Of a stretch of 26,987 nucleotides of DNA, positions 1 through 7,497 are shown one piece after another. The notes under the pieces were generated by a model that ran no database searches, was not told the DNA's origin, and saw only the letters and a list, made by a program, of their open reading frames with translations. Every line of letters begins with the position of its first letter. Position 1 is the first letter of the stretch. The stretch is from a virus, in the IMG/VR virus record IMGVR_UViG_3300046167_000427, positions 1 through 26,987 of that record. The stretch is one strand, 5' to 3'. The position numbers and the translations under genes were made by a program.

Positions 1-187
1 AGCTGACGCAGTAGACGAGATGGAAGAAGAAGGTGTAGATGTTAAGACAGCCATTGTTATCTTCAGTGATGACAAGGTAATGCAAGTTGTAAGCAACGAT
101 GGTTACCCAGATTCAACACACATGCTACTCCAGATGGGTGCACAGTCAATCATGTTAGAAACCTTAGGTTTAGGAGGAGAAGAATAG
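1..187 (+). CDS. C-terminal part of an unknown small phage protein
   Basis: An open frame runs in from the window edge (codons from base 2) and ends with TAG at 185-187, giving about 61 C-terminal residues. They are acidic at the start (DEMEEEGVDVKTAIVIFSDD) and end in LGLGGEE. I do not recognise a family. The alternation of predicted strand (TAIVIFSD, VMQVVSND) and helix (DSTHMLLQMGAQSIMLETLG) suggests a small folded alpha/beta protein. Its stop codon directly abuts the ATG of the ribonucleotide reductase, and its last codons (TTAGGAGGAGAAGAA) supply that gene's ribosome binding site. The two genes are therefore very likely co-transcribed and translationally coupled. Being a real gene is well supported; its function is unknown. 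Confidence 0.7.
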   Translation, partial: ADAVDEMEEEGVDVKTAIVIFSDDKVMQVVSNDGYPDSTHMLLQMGAQSIMLETLGLGGEE

Positions 188-2053
188 ATGGACGCATATC
201 AACAGTACATACACAAGTCACGGTACGCACGTTACATACCAGAGCTTAAGCGTCGTGAGACTTGGGAAGAAACCGTAGGTCGATACGTAGACTACTGGGG
301 CGACAAGCTACCCGAGAAGGACGCTAAGGAAGCTCGGAAGGCTATTGAGAACCTAGAGGTAATGCCTTCTATGAGGGCCTTAATGACCGCTGGGGAGGCT
401 TTAGATCGCGACAACGTTGCAGGGTTCAACTGTAGTTACATGCCTATAGATCACCCTAAGGCCTTCGATGAACTCATGTATGTTCTCATGTGTGGCACAG
501 GAGCAGGATTCAGTGTTGAACGCCAGTATATTCACAAGTTACCAGAAGTGGCAGAGGACTTCCATGGAACCGACAGTATCATACACGTTTCAGACTCAAA
601 AATTGGCTGGGCCAAGGCGTACAGGGAACTCATCGCTATGCTCTATAGTGGTCAAGTTCCAAAGTGGGACGTATCTGGAGTACGACCTTCGGGTGCACCC
701 CTCAAGACATTCGGAGGTAGAGCTTCTGGGCCAGAGCCTCTTGAGGATTTGTTCAGGTTCACCGTTGAGGTCTTTCGCGCCTCTGCTGGACGTAGGCTCA
801 GTTCTGTCGAATGCCACGATTTATGCTGTAAGATTGCACAGATCGTCGTCGTGGGAGGGGTCCGAAGAAGTGCCCTTATCGGTCTCAGTAACCTTACAGA
901 CGACAGAATCCGACGAGCCAAGTCAGGACAGTGGTGGGTAGATAATCCCCAGCGTGGCCTAGCTAACAACTCAGCATGTTATACAGAGAAGCCTGACTTT
1001 GAGGCCTTCCTTAATGAGTGGACAAGTTTATATGAGTCAAGGTCAGGTGAACGAGGTATGTTCTCTAGAGTCGCAAGTCAAAAGCAAGCTGCAAAGAACG
1101 AGCGACGAGATGCTACCTATGATTTTGGAACTAATCCGTGTTCAGAAATCATCCTCAGACCCTATCAATTCTGCAATTTATCAGAAGTTGTTGTCAGGCC
1201 AGCCGATACACTATCAGACCTCAAACGAAAGGTACGTGTTGCGACTATCCTTGGGACTCTTCAGGCTACCCTAACTAACTTTAGGTACCTACGTAAGATA
1301 TGGGAGACTAACACAAAAGAGGAAGCCCTCTTAGGTGTATCTTTAACTGGTATTATGGACCATCCAGTGTTGTCAGGGAGGGAAGACAGTGACAAACTTA
1401 AGAAGTGGCTTAAGGCACTACGCGAAGAAGCTGTGGCTACTAACAAAGCTCATGCTGACAGACTTGGCATTAATGCTTCTACTGCTATTACTGCTGTTAA
1501 GCCCTCTGGTACTGTTAGTCAGCTTGTGGACTCTGCTTCAGGTATTCACCCGCGATTCTCACGACACTACATAAGGCGTGTCCGAGGATCCTCAGATGAC
1601 CCCCTGTGTGCTATCCTAGAGGCCGCAGGAGTCCCTGTGGAGGACGATATGATGTCACCCAATACGAAGGTATTTAGTTTCCCTATGGAGGCTCCTGAGT
1701 GCGCTGTGTTGGCCTCAGAGATGGGTGCCATGGAGCAGCTAGAGTTGTGGGAGATATATCAGGACTACTGGTGTGAGCATAAGCCTTCGATGACTTGCTA
1801 CTACCGTGACTCTGAGTTCCTTGAGGTAGGACAGTGGTTGTACAATAAGTTTGATAAGATCAGTGGCATCTCGTTCTTACCTTACTCAGATCATAACTAC
1901 CAACAGGCCCCTTACGAGGCCATTGATTCCAAGGAGTACCAAAGGTTGTCCAAAGGTTTCCCTAAGGACTTTAGTTGGGACATAGAGGAGGCTAGTGATA
2001 TGACTGAAGGTAGTCAAACGTTAGCCTGCGTTGGGAACAACTGCGAAATCTAG
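188..2053 (+). CDS. nrdJ: Adenosylcobalamin-dependent (class II, monomeric-type) ribonucleotide reductase
   Basis: Reduces ribonucleotides to deoxyribonucleotides with a B12-derived thiyl radical, supplying dNTPs for phage DNA replication in the host cytoplasm. All expected cysteines are visible. C82 (FNCSYMP) and C329 (FCNLSE) form the active-site redox pair. C318 with E320 (NPCSEI) is the radical cysteine and its glutamate. C614 and C619 (ACVGNNC) are the C-terminal shuttle pair. The 11-residue C318-C329 and 5-residue C614-C619 spacings equal those of the Lactobacillus leichmannii enzyme (C408/C419, C731/C736). Other family motifs are VVGGVRRSALIG (221-232), LLGVSLTGIMD (381-391) and AVKPSGT (436-442). 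At 621 aa it is about 120 residues shorter than the 739-aa L. leichmannii enzyme, as is usual in phages. The ATG directly follows the upstream stop and has a strong GGAGGAG ribosome site. It needs no NrdB subunit, and it needs host cobalamin. Confidence 0.96.
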   Translation: MDAYQQYIHKSRYARYIPELKRRETWEETVGRYVDYWGDKLPEKDAKEARKAIENLEVMPSMRALMTAGEALDRDNVAGFNCSYMPIDHPKAFDELMYVLMCGTGAGFSVERQYIHKLPEVAEDFHGTDSIIHVSDSKIGWAKAYRELIAMLYSGQVPKWDVSGVRPSGAPLKTFGGRASGPEPLEDLFRFTVEVFRASAGRRLSSVECHDLCCKIAQIVVVGGVRRSALIGLSNLTDDRIRRAKSGQWWVDNPQRGLANNSACYTEKPDFEAFLNEWTSLYESRSGERGMFSRVASQKQAAKNERRDATYDFGTNPCSEIILRPYQFCNLSEVVVRPADTLSDLKRKVRVATILGTLQATLTNFRYLRKIWETNTKEEALLGVSLTGIMDHPVLSGREDSDKLKKWLKALREEAVATNKAHADRLGINASTAITAVKPSGTVSQLVDSASGIHPRFSRHYIRRVRGSSDDPLCAILEAAGVPVEDDMMSPNTKVFSFPMEAPECAVLASEMGAMEQLELWEIYQDYWCEHKPSMTCYYRDSEFLEVGQWLYNKFDKISGISFLPYSDHNYQQAPYEAIDSKEYQRLSKGFPKDFSWDIEEASDMTEGSQTLACVGNNCEI

Positions 2054-2061
2054 AGTAAACC

Positions 2062-2089
2062 AAGGGGGCCTTAGGGTCCCCTTTCTTCT
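2062..2089 (+). terminator. Intrinsic terminator of the rightward (nrdJ) transcript, at the convergence point
   Basis: A 9-bp stem AAGGGGGCC / GGTCCCCTT with one G-T pair and loop TTAG is followed on the + strand by TCTTCTT. It lies 8 nt after the nrdJ stop and overlaps the stop codon of the convergent gene (2071-2073). Read leftwards it has no good U-tract, so it should act mainly on the + transcript. Its sequence is almost the same as the terminator downstream of the capsid gene. Confidence 0.8.
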
Positions 2090-3792
2090 TCATTAGCTGC
2101 CCCTAGTCCTAAGGCACCGTAGAGCATTCCTGCTTGACCTTGACGCACCCTGTTAGCATCAGCAGCCGTGGGAGTAGGGGTGTAGTTAACAGAGGCCTCC
2201 GCTAGTTGCTTGTTCATCCCTGAGACATTCTTATTGGTGCTCTGTACACCATAGTCTCTCATAGATTCCGTAAACTCTTGCCTAAGGCCACTATTGTCTG
2301 CATTGACTGAGGGCGAACTATCGAAGATGTTGTAAACATAAGGCGTGGGCACTGAAACGGTTCTACGGTGACCTCCGGGTATCATACCAAACAAGTCGTT
2401 CTCATCGTTAATCATCGTAATCACGTTACCTTGCTTATCTATGACTATCTGATCGTTGACTCCCCCTAAGGCCTTAGCTCTACTGTGGTGGCTATCACCA
2501 AAGTATATTCTACCTTTCTCGTCTGTGGTGAAATCCTTCTTAACCTCAGATAGTCTCTTCTTCATGTCTAAGAACTTCTTACGTTGCTGTGCAGAGACAC
2601 CACTGACTCCTGTGGCTGCTTTCTTCTCAGAAGCTATAGCAGCCCTGTAAGCCTTTATGACCTCCTTATTAGGACCTAAGGCTTTACCCTTGAAGTTTAC
2701 GTTAGGGTTAGCTGCCTTAATATCCGCAGCTTCTTTCTTAAAGGCGTCTGCTGCTATATCAGAGGCTTCTATGTCCCTCTGTAGACTGAAGTAGCTATCA
2801 ATCATGCTGTTAGCTTGTGTCCTAGTCTGCTTAGGTCCTACCCCTAGCTTCTTAGCTGCATCTTTCCCTAGGTGTCTGTTTACCTGTCTCTCACCCCAGT
2901 TAGCGGGCCTCTGATTCCCTGTCTTCTTGTCAGTCTTAGTTAGTGCCTTTTGCTCTATACGAGCCAGTGCTGCAAAGTCTTCAAACTCAGCGGCGTTCCT
3001 AAAAGGTGCATCACCGTAAACTGCCTTACGAGCCTCCATGGCCCTATAGAGGTTGTTAGTAACGTCTGCACCAAAGCCTTTCATAAACTCAGGGCTTAGG
3101 TCACTAAACATCTGGTTGTTTCTACCCATAACCAAAGGTGCTGCCTCTCCAGACTTAACCCCTTGAGCCTTCAGGATACGAGTTGTCAGAGTATCTAAAA
3201 GCTCATCGTCTACATCCACGCCGTATGCCTTAATGTTAGGGTTAACATCCAAGATGCGCCCTATAGTAGGTGCGTCTAAGTCTCCTACGACATTATACTG
3301 AGCATCAGCAAAGTCTGCTATAGGACCTCTCAGGGTGTCCCCACGAGCCTCCAAGAGCATCGCTTGTTGATCTGCTTGACCCTCTATCCAACTCGTAGAT
3401 TTATCCCTATCAATATCCGCTATCTTACCATCCAAGGCTTTACCTGCTTTAGTTCTATTAATGGCAGCCATAGACATATCAGGGTTGTCTTTACGTAACC
3501 TAGTAACTAAGGCATCCTTCTGCTGCTGTAACTTAGCCTTCTTAGAGGCCAACTTACCATCGGCGTCCAAGGCGGTCTCTGAGACCCTCTGTAGAGCCTT
3601 AGGGTTCGTTTGAAGCTCTGCCATAGCCTTAGGGGAGGTATAAGCGTACAAGGTGTCTAAGAGGGCCTGAGGGCCTGTCTGAAGGACTGAGGTTCCTTGG
3701 CCTAGGGAGCCACCTCCGTAGAACCCACCCCCTTGTTTATTAGGTGCCGCTAGGGATACGTCCTTAGAGAACTCCTTGACACCCTTTCTTAG
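2071..3792 (-). CDS. Large internal virion/ejection-type protein, downstream part after an apparent frame break
   Basis: The frame is open from just after a TAG at 3793-3795 down to TAA at 2071-2073. It contains no ATG or GTG before residues already deep in the protein; the first usable start is a TTG at 3649-3651 (526 aa) with no clear ribosome site. It therefore most likely continues the 129-residue frame ending at 3764. Removing one base from the A3G3 run (3782-3787) would fuse both into about 693 aa. The product is hydrophilic and Ala/Lys/Asp-rich, with long predicted helices and no transmembrane segment. It is the last gene of the late block, where podoviruses keep ejection proteins. Near residues 386-394 (counted from the TTG) is SHHSRAKALGG, which faintly recalls His-rich HNH or toxin nuclease motifs. 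Function is inferred from position and composition only. Confidence 0.7.
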   Translation of the reverse strand, partial: LRKGVKEFSKDVSLAAPNKQGGGFYGGGSLGQGTSVLQTGPQALLDTLYAYTSPKAMAELQTNPKALQRVSETALDADGKLASKKAKLQQQKDALVTRLRKDNPDMSMAAINRTKAGKALDGKIADIDRDKSTSWIEGQADQQAMLLEARGDTLRGPIADFADAQYNVVGDLDAPTIGRILDVNPNIKAYGVDVDDELLDTLTTRILKAQGVKSGEAAPLVMGRNNQMFSDLSPEFMKGFGADVTNNLYRAMEARKAVYGDAPFRNAAEFEDFAALARIEQKALTKTDKKTGNQRPANWGERQVNRHLGKDAAKKLGVGPKQTRTQANSMIDSYFSLQRDIEASDIAADAFKKEAADIKAANPNVNFKGKALGPNKEVIKAYRAAIASEKKAATGVSGVSAQQRKKFLDMKKRLSEVKKDFTTDEKGRIYFGDSHHSRAKALGGVNDQIVIDKQGNVITMINDENDLFGMIPGGHRRTVSVPTPYVYNIFDSSPSVNADNSGLRQEFTESMRDYGVQSTNKNVSGMNKQLAEASVNYTPTPTAADANRVRQGQAGMLYGALGLGAANEEERGP

Positions 3793-4153
3793 CTATAGAT
3801 CCCACCCCGGCAACCCCTGTTAGCTCTAAGGCATCTGACAGGCTGGCGGCAATCCTAGGGTTCTCTTCTGCGGCCTTAACTAAAGATTGAACAGTGTCCG
3901 TCTTAGCAGCAGCCTCCATGCCCCTAGTGGCTATGTCTTTTAACGCTTTGTCTACCTGAGGTGGCGATAGCCAGTCTGCTGCTTCCATAACTAAAGTTGC
4001 TATAGGGTCTGTGACAGTGCCTATGTAGGTTGCTGCCTGAGAACCCATGACCTCTGGTTTAGATATGTCACCCCTTAGGTAGGCTTCTTCACGTTCAGCT
4101 AGACGATCCCAACGATCATCAAAGTCTTGTCCCATCTTAGTAAATAGACTCAT
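3764..4153 (-). CDS. N-terminal part of the large internal virion/ejection-type protein (frame-broken)
   Basis: Encodes 129 residues beginning MSLFTKMGQDFDDRWDRLAE. Its ATG shares one base with the TAA of the upstream gene (TAATG), so translation is probably coupled. The protein looks well composed up to GVAGVGSIAKKG and then ends abruptly in CQGVL. In the frame one base over, the reading continues naturally as GVKEFSKDVSLAAPNKQGGG into the next open frame. I read this as the true N-terminus of the 2071-3792 protein. The break may be a real 1-nt insertion, a sequencing error in AAAGGG, or (less likely, needing +1 or -2) programmed frameshifting. If genuine and unrecoded, a 129-aa helical protein is made separately. 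Confidence 0.75.
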   Translation of the reverse strand: MSLFTKMGQDFDDRWDRLAEREEAYLRGDISKPEVMGSQAATYIGTVTDPIATLVMEAADWLSPPQVDKALKDIATRGMEAAAKTDTVQSLVKAAEENPRIAASLSDALELTGVAGVGSIAKKGCQGVL

Positions 4154-5823
4154 TAGTAATCCTCTTCCTGCATTATCTGTCTAGCAGCTTCCTCAAGAGA
4201 AGCATACACTGTTGCTTGGTTAGCTAGTAGTGCTCTCTTCTTCACTGGATCTTGTATCCTAGAAAGACCTTTACTTATCTCGTCTTTAATGTCTCTTAAC
4301 ACATAGGCCACTTTAGCTCTCCCTCTAGCAGGCGAAGGCCTCTTTAGGTAATCCTTCATAAGCTTATAGGGTGCCATGACAGGTGTCATACCTAAGAGGT
4401 AAGCTCCGTTGATTAACTTAGAGGTGAAGTTCTCCCCTGCCATACTATCTAACCCTAGCTCTGCTACGTAGCGACCAATGTTAGTCTTAGCTTCTTTAGC
4501 AGCCTTGCCTCCCATTGTGTCGTAAACCGAGAGCAGCCTAGACATCTTACCGAATATCTCAGTGGACTCTGGTAGTGATTGAGATATTGATTTATTAGTA
4601 GCGTTCCTGAGCACCCTGCTGGCTATTACAGAGGGATTAATTAAAGACGAACCAGCGTCTACACCTTGACGAGCAAACTCAGCATCAAAGGCTCTACGGG
4701 CTGCTATGACACCTTCCACAGAGTTTCCTTGCTCATCTAGTTTAGCCATCATCTTAGCGTAAGCTTTCTCAAGCTTCTTAGACATAGCAGGGTCATTGAA
4801 CACATCAGGCATCTGCTCTTTTAGATTACGTATCTCTTGGTTTATGTTCTGACGCCATACATCCATATCAACAGGACGCCTAACCTTCCTAGAGGCTGCG
4901 ATAAGTTTATCATCTAAATCATCTAGACCCTTTATTAAAGTGTTGAAGTTATCCTGTAAAGTTTGGCTACCCTTGACACCAATTTCCTTTAGGGAATCTA
5001 CGACCTCTAGTTGCTCCCCTGTAGCTAACTGCCTTTGTGACCCCAGAGGGCCTTGGGGTCCTGAGGTGTTCGCAGCTTGATCTACAGTCTTCTTGTCTCC
5101 TTTGTAGGCAATGTTCCAAACATCAGCATCCCCGCCTGCCAGAGGTTTAACCTCGTTTCTCAGGCCCACCTTAGTTAACACAAGAGGCGTCTGATCCAAG
5201 GTAGCTTCGGATACAATGTTCTTAGGGACACCACCAAAGATGTCTAAGCCTGCTTCTATGTTAGCAGCAACTCCGGGGTTGTTCTCTTTAAATTTATCCC
5301 AATATTCTACACCTTTGGATGCAGCTTGAAGTGCAGCCTTGCCCTCATCTGTGTTCAACATTTCCATAAAGAACTCAGACACACCTTCCCGAGAAGACTC
5401 AGGAACTAGGCCCCAAGCTTTCTCAGCGCCTACCCCAATAGTGCTACCTATAACGTCTAACCCTAAGGATACAGGAGTTGACGCTATTTGAACAACGGTA
5501 CTTCCTATGGGTTGCGACTGCTGCCCCGACTGCTGTAACTCAGGTAAACTTATACCCTGAGTATTCTGAGGATCTAAGGTTCTAGAGATTGTACCCTCCA
5601 TACGATCAACGGCCCTACCGTAAGGCTGCGACAGTATACGCTCTAAGGCAGAAGGAGGCTCAGGTTCAGATACATTGCTTACAGTACTCTGAGCAACACT
5701 TAGGTTCTCTCGGGCTTTAGAGGCTTCTTCCTCTACAGACATTTCAACCTTAGGCACTTGCTTTGCTTGAGGTAGGCTCTGCTCTGCCTTCATCGCCTCT
5801 TCAATAATAGCTTGTGAAGTCAT
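4153..5823 (-). CDS. Putative internal virion (ejection) protein, 556 aa
   Basis: No family recognised. The N-terminal ~65 residues are polar and low in complexity (Glu, Ser, Ala, Gln). The middle (about 255-350) is helical and charged (DSLKEIGVKGSQTLQDN onward; EQMPDVFNDPAMSKKLEKAY). The C-terminal third is basic (YLKRPSPARGRAKVAY) and ends in an acidic helix (EEAARQIMQEEDY). A moderately hydrophobic stretch (LINGAYLLGMTPVMAPY, about residue 468) is the only possible membrane-active segment. It lies between two other large Ala/Lys/Gln-rich proteins at the end of the late operon, the usual place for proteins packaged in the head and injected with the DNA. The ATG has a weak purine-rich site (AAGAGG). 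Role inferred from position. Confidence 0.8.
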   Translation of the reverse strand: MTSQAIIEEAMKAEQSLPQAKQVPKVEMSVEEEASKARENLSVAQSTVSNVSEPEPPSALERILSQPYGRAVDRMEGTISRTLDPQNTQGISLPELQQSGQQSQPIGSTVVQIASTPVSLGLDVIGSTIGVGAEKAWGLVPESSREGVSEFFMEMLNTDEGKAALQAASKGVEYWDKFKENNPGVAANIEAGLDIFGGVPKNIVSEATLDQTPLVLTKVGLRNEVKPLAGGDADVWNIAYKGDKKTVDQAANTSGPQGPLGSQRQLATGEQLEVVDSLKEIGVKGSQTLQDNFNTLIKGLDDLDDKLIAASRKVRRPVDMDVWRQNINQEIRNLKEQMPDVFNDPAMSKKLEKAYAKMMAKLDEQGNSVEGVIAARRAFDAEFARQGVDAGSSLINPSVIASRVLRNATNKSISQSLPESTEIFGKMSRLLSVYDTMGGKAAKEAKTNIGRYVAELGLDSMAGENFTSKLINGAYLLGMTPVMAPYKLMKDYLKRPSPARGRAKVAYVLRDIKDEISKGLSRIQDPVKKRALLANQATVYASLEEAARQIMQEEDY

Positions 5824-5832
5824 ATAAGCCTC

Positions 5833-7098
5833 TTAGTAATTTAGTGGGTCAAACTTACCAGTTTCTCTGTTGTAAACGTATTTATTATCAGTTCCTCTAG
5901 GGAAGTAAAACAAGTTTCCGTTATCTCCCTTTGCGTAACCTGCTGATATGTAGTTAGGTTGCTCCCAGTCGATAACATCAACGTAGTCTTCGCCTGATGC
6001 CATTCTCTGAAGTGCGATTAAGTTCTTCTCAATGGCCTCTAAGTTCTTTAGTTGATCTTCCTGACTAAACTCTGGACTAAGGGCCGCTAAGTTTGACTGT
6101 AGAGCACCAAATTCAATCTGGGTAATCTGACCTAGGCCTGTACCCTTAGAGCCGTACTTCTCTGAGGCCTCTTTTAGCTCCTGTATTTCTCTAAAGGCTT
6201 CCTGACCTGATAATGTTCTATACTCGTTATCTGCTAGACTCTGAGCGTCTGTTCCTCCGATGTACTTAAGACCTTGACCTAACACACCAGAGCTTAAAGT
6301 TCCAACCTTACCTTTAGCTGACTGAACAGTAGTTAATAAGTTGTTAGCCTTATTGATTACCTTAAAGTTTACCTGACCTTCTTGTTCAGTCATATCCTTA
6401 AGTGGAACTCTGCCTGTCTCTTTACCGTCAGTGAAGGTTATAATGAAGTCATCAGTTTTAACTGTCTCAATCTTAGGTGCCTTAGGCTCTGTAGGCTTAA
6501 AGGGTGCACTCGTTATCACTTTACCTGTTTCTGTGTCCACTAATTGACTACCGGGAGACATAAGCTGAGTCTTGCGCTCCTTAGGCTTAGAGGCTTCCTT
6601 TAAGAAGTTCCTAAGTTGCTCGCTAGTAGCACCCCTGAGGCCTGATAAAGTGGCCTCAAGTTGATTAGGATCTTTAATCATCCTCTTGGCTAAACTAGCG
6701 GCGTTCTGCTCAAGCTTGTACCTCTCAAGCTCTGCGCCCTGTGCGTCCACCTTCTTACCCACAGCTTCCGCACGTACATCTGCTCTGGCTCTACTCTTGT
6801 CAGCAATTTCACCTCTTCTAGTAGAGCGCCCTGCGGCCTTCTCTGAAGCACGTGAGAATACATCAGCTAGTTCCTTGTTACCTTGGGCTGCGTACTTCAT
6901 CGCTTGATTATCCAACAAAGGGGCATTATCCCTGTTAGTTTGTAGGAACTCCTTAACTTTAGCTTGTTGCTGTTCCTTTGCTTTCTTCTTAGCAGCTAAG
7001 GCAGGAGCCTGACCAAGAGAAGTGCCTAGGTTAAACATACCTTGGCTGTAGCCCGGTTGTGTCAAAGAGTTAATAAAACCCTGTCCAAATTTAGCCAT
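5833..7098 (-). CDS. Putative internal virion (ejection) protein, 421 aa
   Basis: Starts MAKFGQGFINSLTQPGYSQG after a good AAGGAG ribosome site. Residues 35-130 are a highly charged, Lys/Gln/Ala-rich coiled-coil-like stretch (AKKKAKEQQQAKVKEF, RARADVRAEAVGKKVDAQG). The middle (about 175-235) is beta-like (TQLMSPGSQLVDTETGKVIT, FIITFTDGKETGRVPL). The C-terminal third carries LGQITQIEFGALQSNLAALS, a pattern I know from internal virion/ejection-type proteins of other phages, here followed by a regular helix (DQLKNLEAIEKNLIAL). The C-terminus ends with small polar beta segments (NLFYFPRGTDNKYVYN). It has neither signal peptide nor membrane helix. It sits 9 bp upstream of the 556-aa gene and 12 bp downstream of the 128-residue frame, consistent with one operon. 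The ejection role is inferred. Confidence 0.85.
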   Translation of the reverse strand: MAKFGQGFINSLTQPGYSQGMFNLGTSLGQAPALAAKKKAKEQQQAKVKEFLQTNRDNAPLLDNQAMKYAAQGNKELADVFSRASEKAAGRSTRRGEIADKSRARADVRAEAVGKKVDAQGAELERYKLEQNAASLAKRMIKDPNQLEATLSGLRGATSEQLRNFLKEASKPKERKTQLMSPGSQLVDTETGKVITSAPFKPTEPKAPKIETVKTDDFIITFTDGKETGRVPLKDMTEQEGQVNFKVINKANNLLTTVQSAKGKVGTLSSGVLGQGLKYIGGTDAQSLADNEYRTLSGQEAFREIQELKEASEKYGSKGTGLGQITQIEFGALQSNLAALSPEFSQEDQLKNLEAIEKNLIALQRMASGEDYVDVIDWEQPNYISAGYAKGDNGNLFYFPRGTDNKYVYNRETGKFDPLNY

Positions 7099-7110
7099 TA
7101 CTTAATCTCC

Positions 7111-7497
7111 TTATGAACCGAACAAGCCGTTAGCACCAAACAACTGGTCATAGATGTCAGTACCCGCGCCCACCATGTCGCCTAAGCCACCATAGTTTTC
7201 TGTAGGTGTAGACAAACCACCTAGAAGACCAGTGCCTAATTGACCCATCAGGTTAGCTTGTCCAAGACCTGAGCCAAGTAACGCCTCAAGACCACCCATA
7301 GACGCTTCACCAAACAGACCTGCACCGTAAAGCTGACCCTTCTGCTGCAGCTGTGGGTAGAGGTCAGATCCTTGCATAGCTGCCAATAGCTGTGACTGCG
7401 GAAGATATGAACCACCCAAGGCTCCTAGCCCTAACTGCTGCTGTCCACCTAACGCTGCTAAGTCTTGTGCAGACAACTGAGAACCTAGTCCAGCCAT
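7111..7497 (-). CDS. C-terminal part of a Gly/Gln/Leu-rich virion protein (frame-broken)
   Basis: An ATG at 7495-7497 lies inside the end of the upstream gene (13-nt overlap, ATGGCTGGACTAG), and the frame gives 128 residues rich in Gly, Leu, Gln and Ala (LGLGALGGSYLPQSQLL; GLGDMVGAGTDIYDQLFG). The same frame is also open upstream of that ATG and reads AGGLQAQQAGLGAQ, in the same composition. This suggests the segment is really the C-terminus of the protein encoded by 7485-8666, displaced by two apparent 1-nt insertions between about 7530 and 7600. If the frame is truly separate, the overlapping start would be used by termination-reinitiation, as there is no convincing Shine-Dalgarno. The function would be that of the upstream protein. 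Confidence 0.65.
   Translation of the reverse strand: MAGLGSQLSAQDLAALGGQQQLGLGALGGSYLPQSQLLAAMQGSDLYPQLQQKGQLYGAGLFGEASMGGLEALLGSGLGQANLMGQLGTGLLGGLSTPTENYGGLGDMVGAGTDIYDQLFGANGLFGS

Noticed and set aside
468-941. 157-aa + strand frame inside nrdJ
   Set aside because: Overlaps the reductase, which has full motif support; composition looks like a shadow frame.
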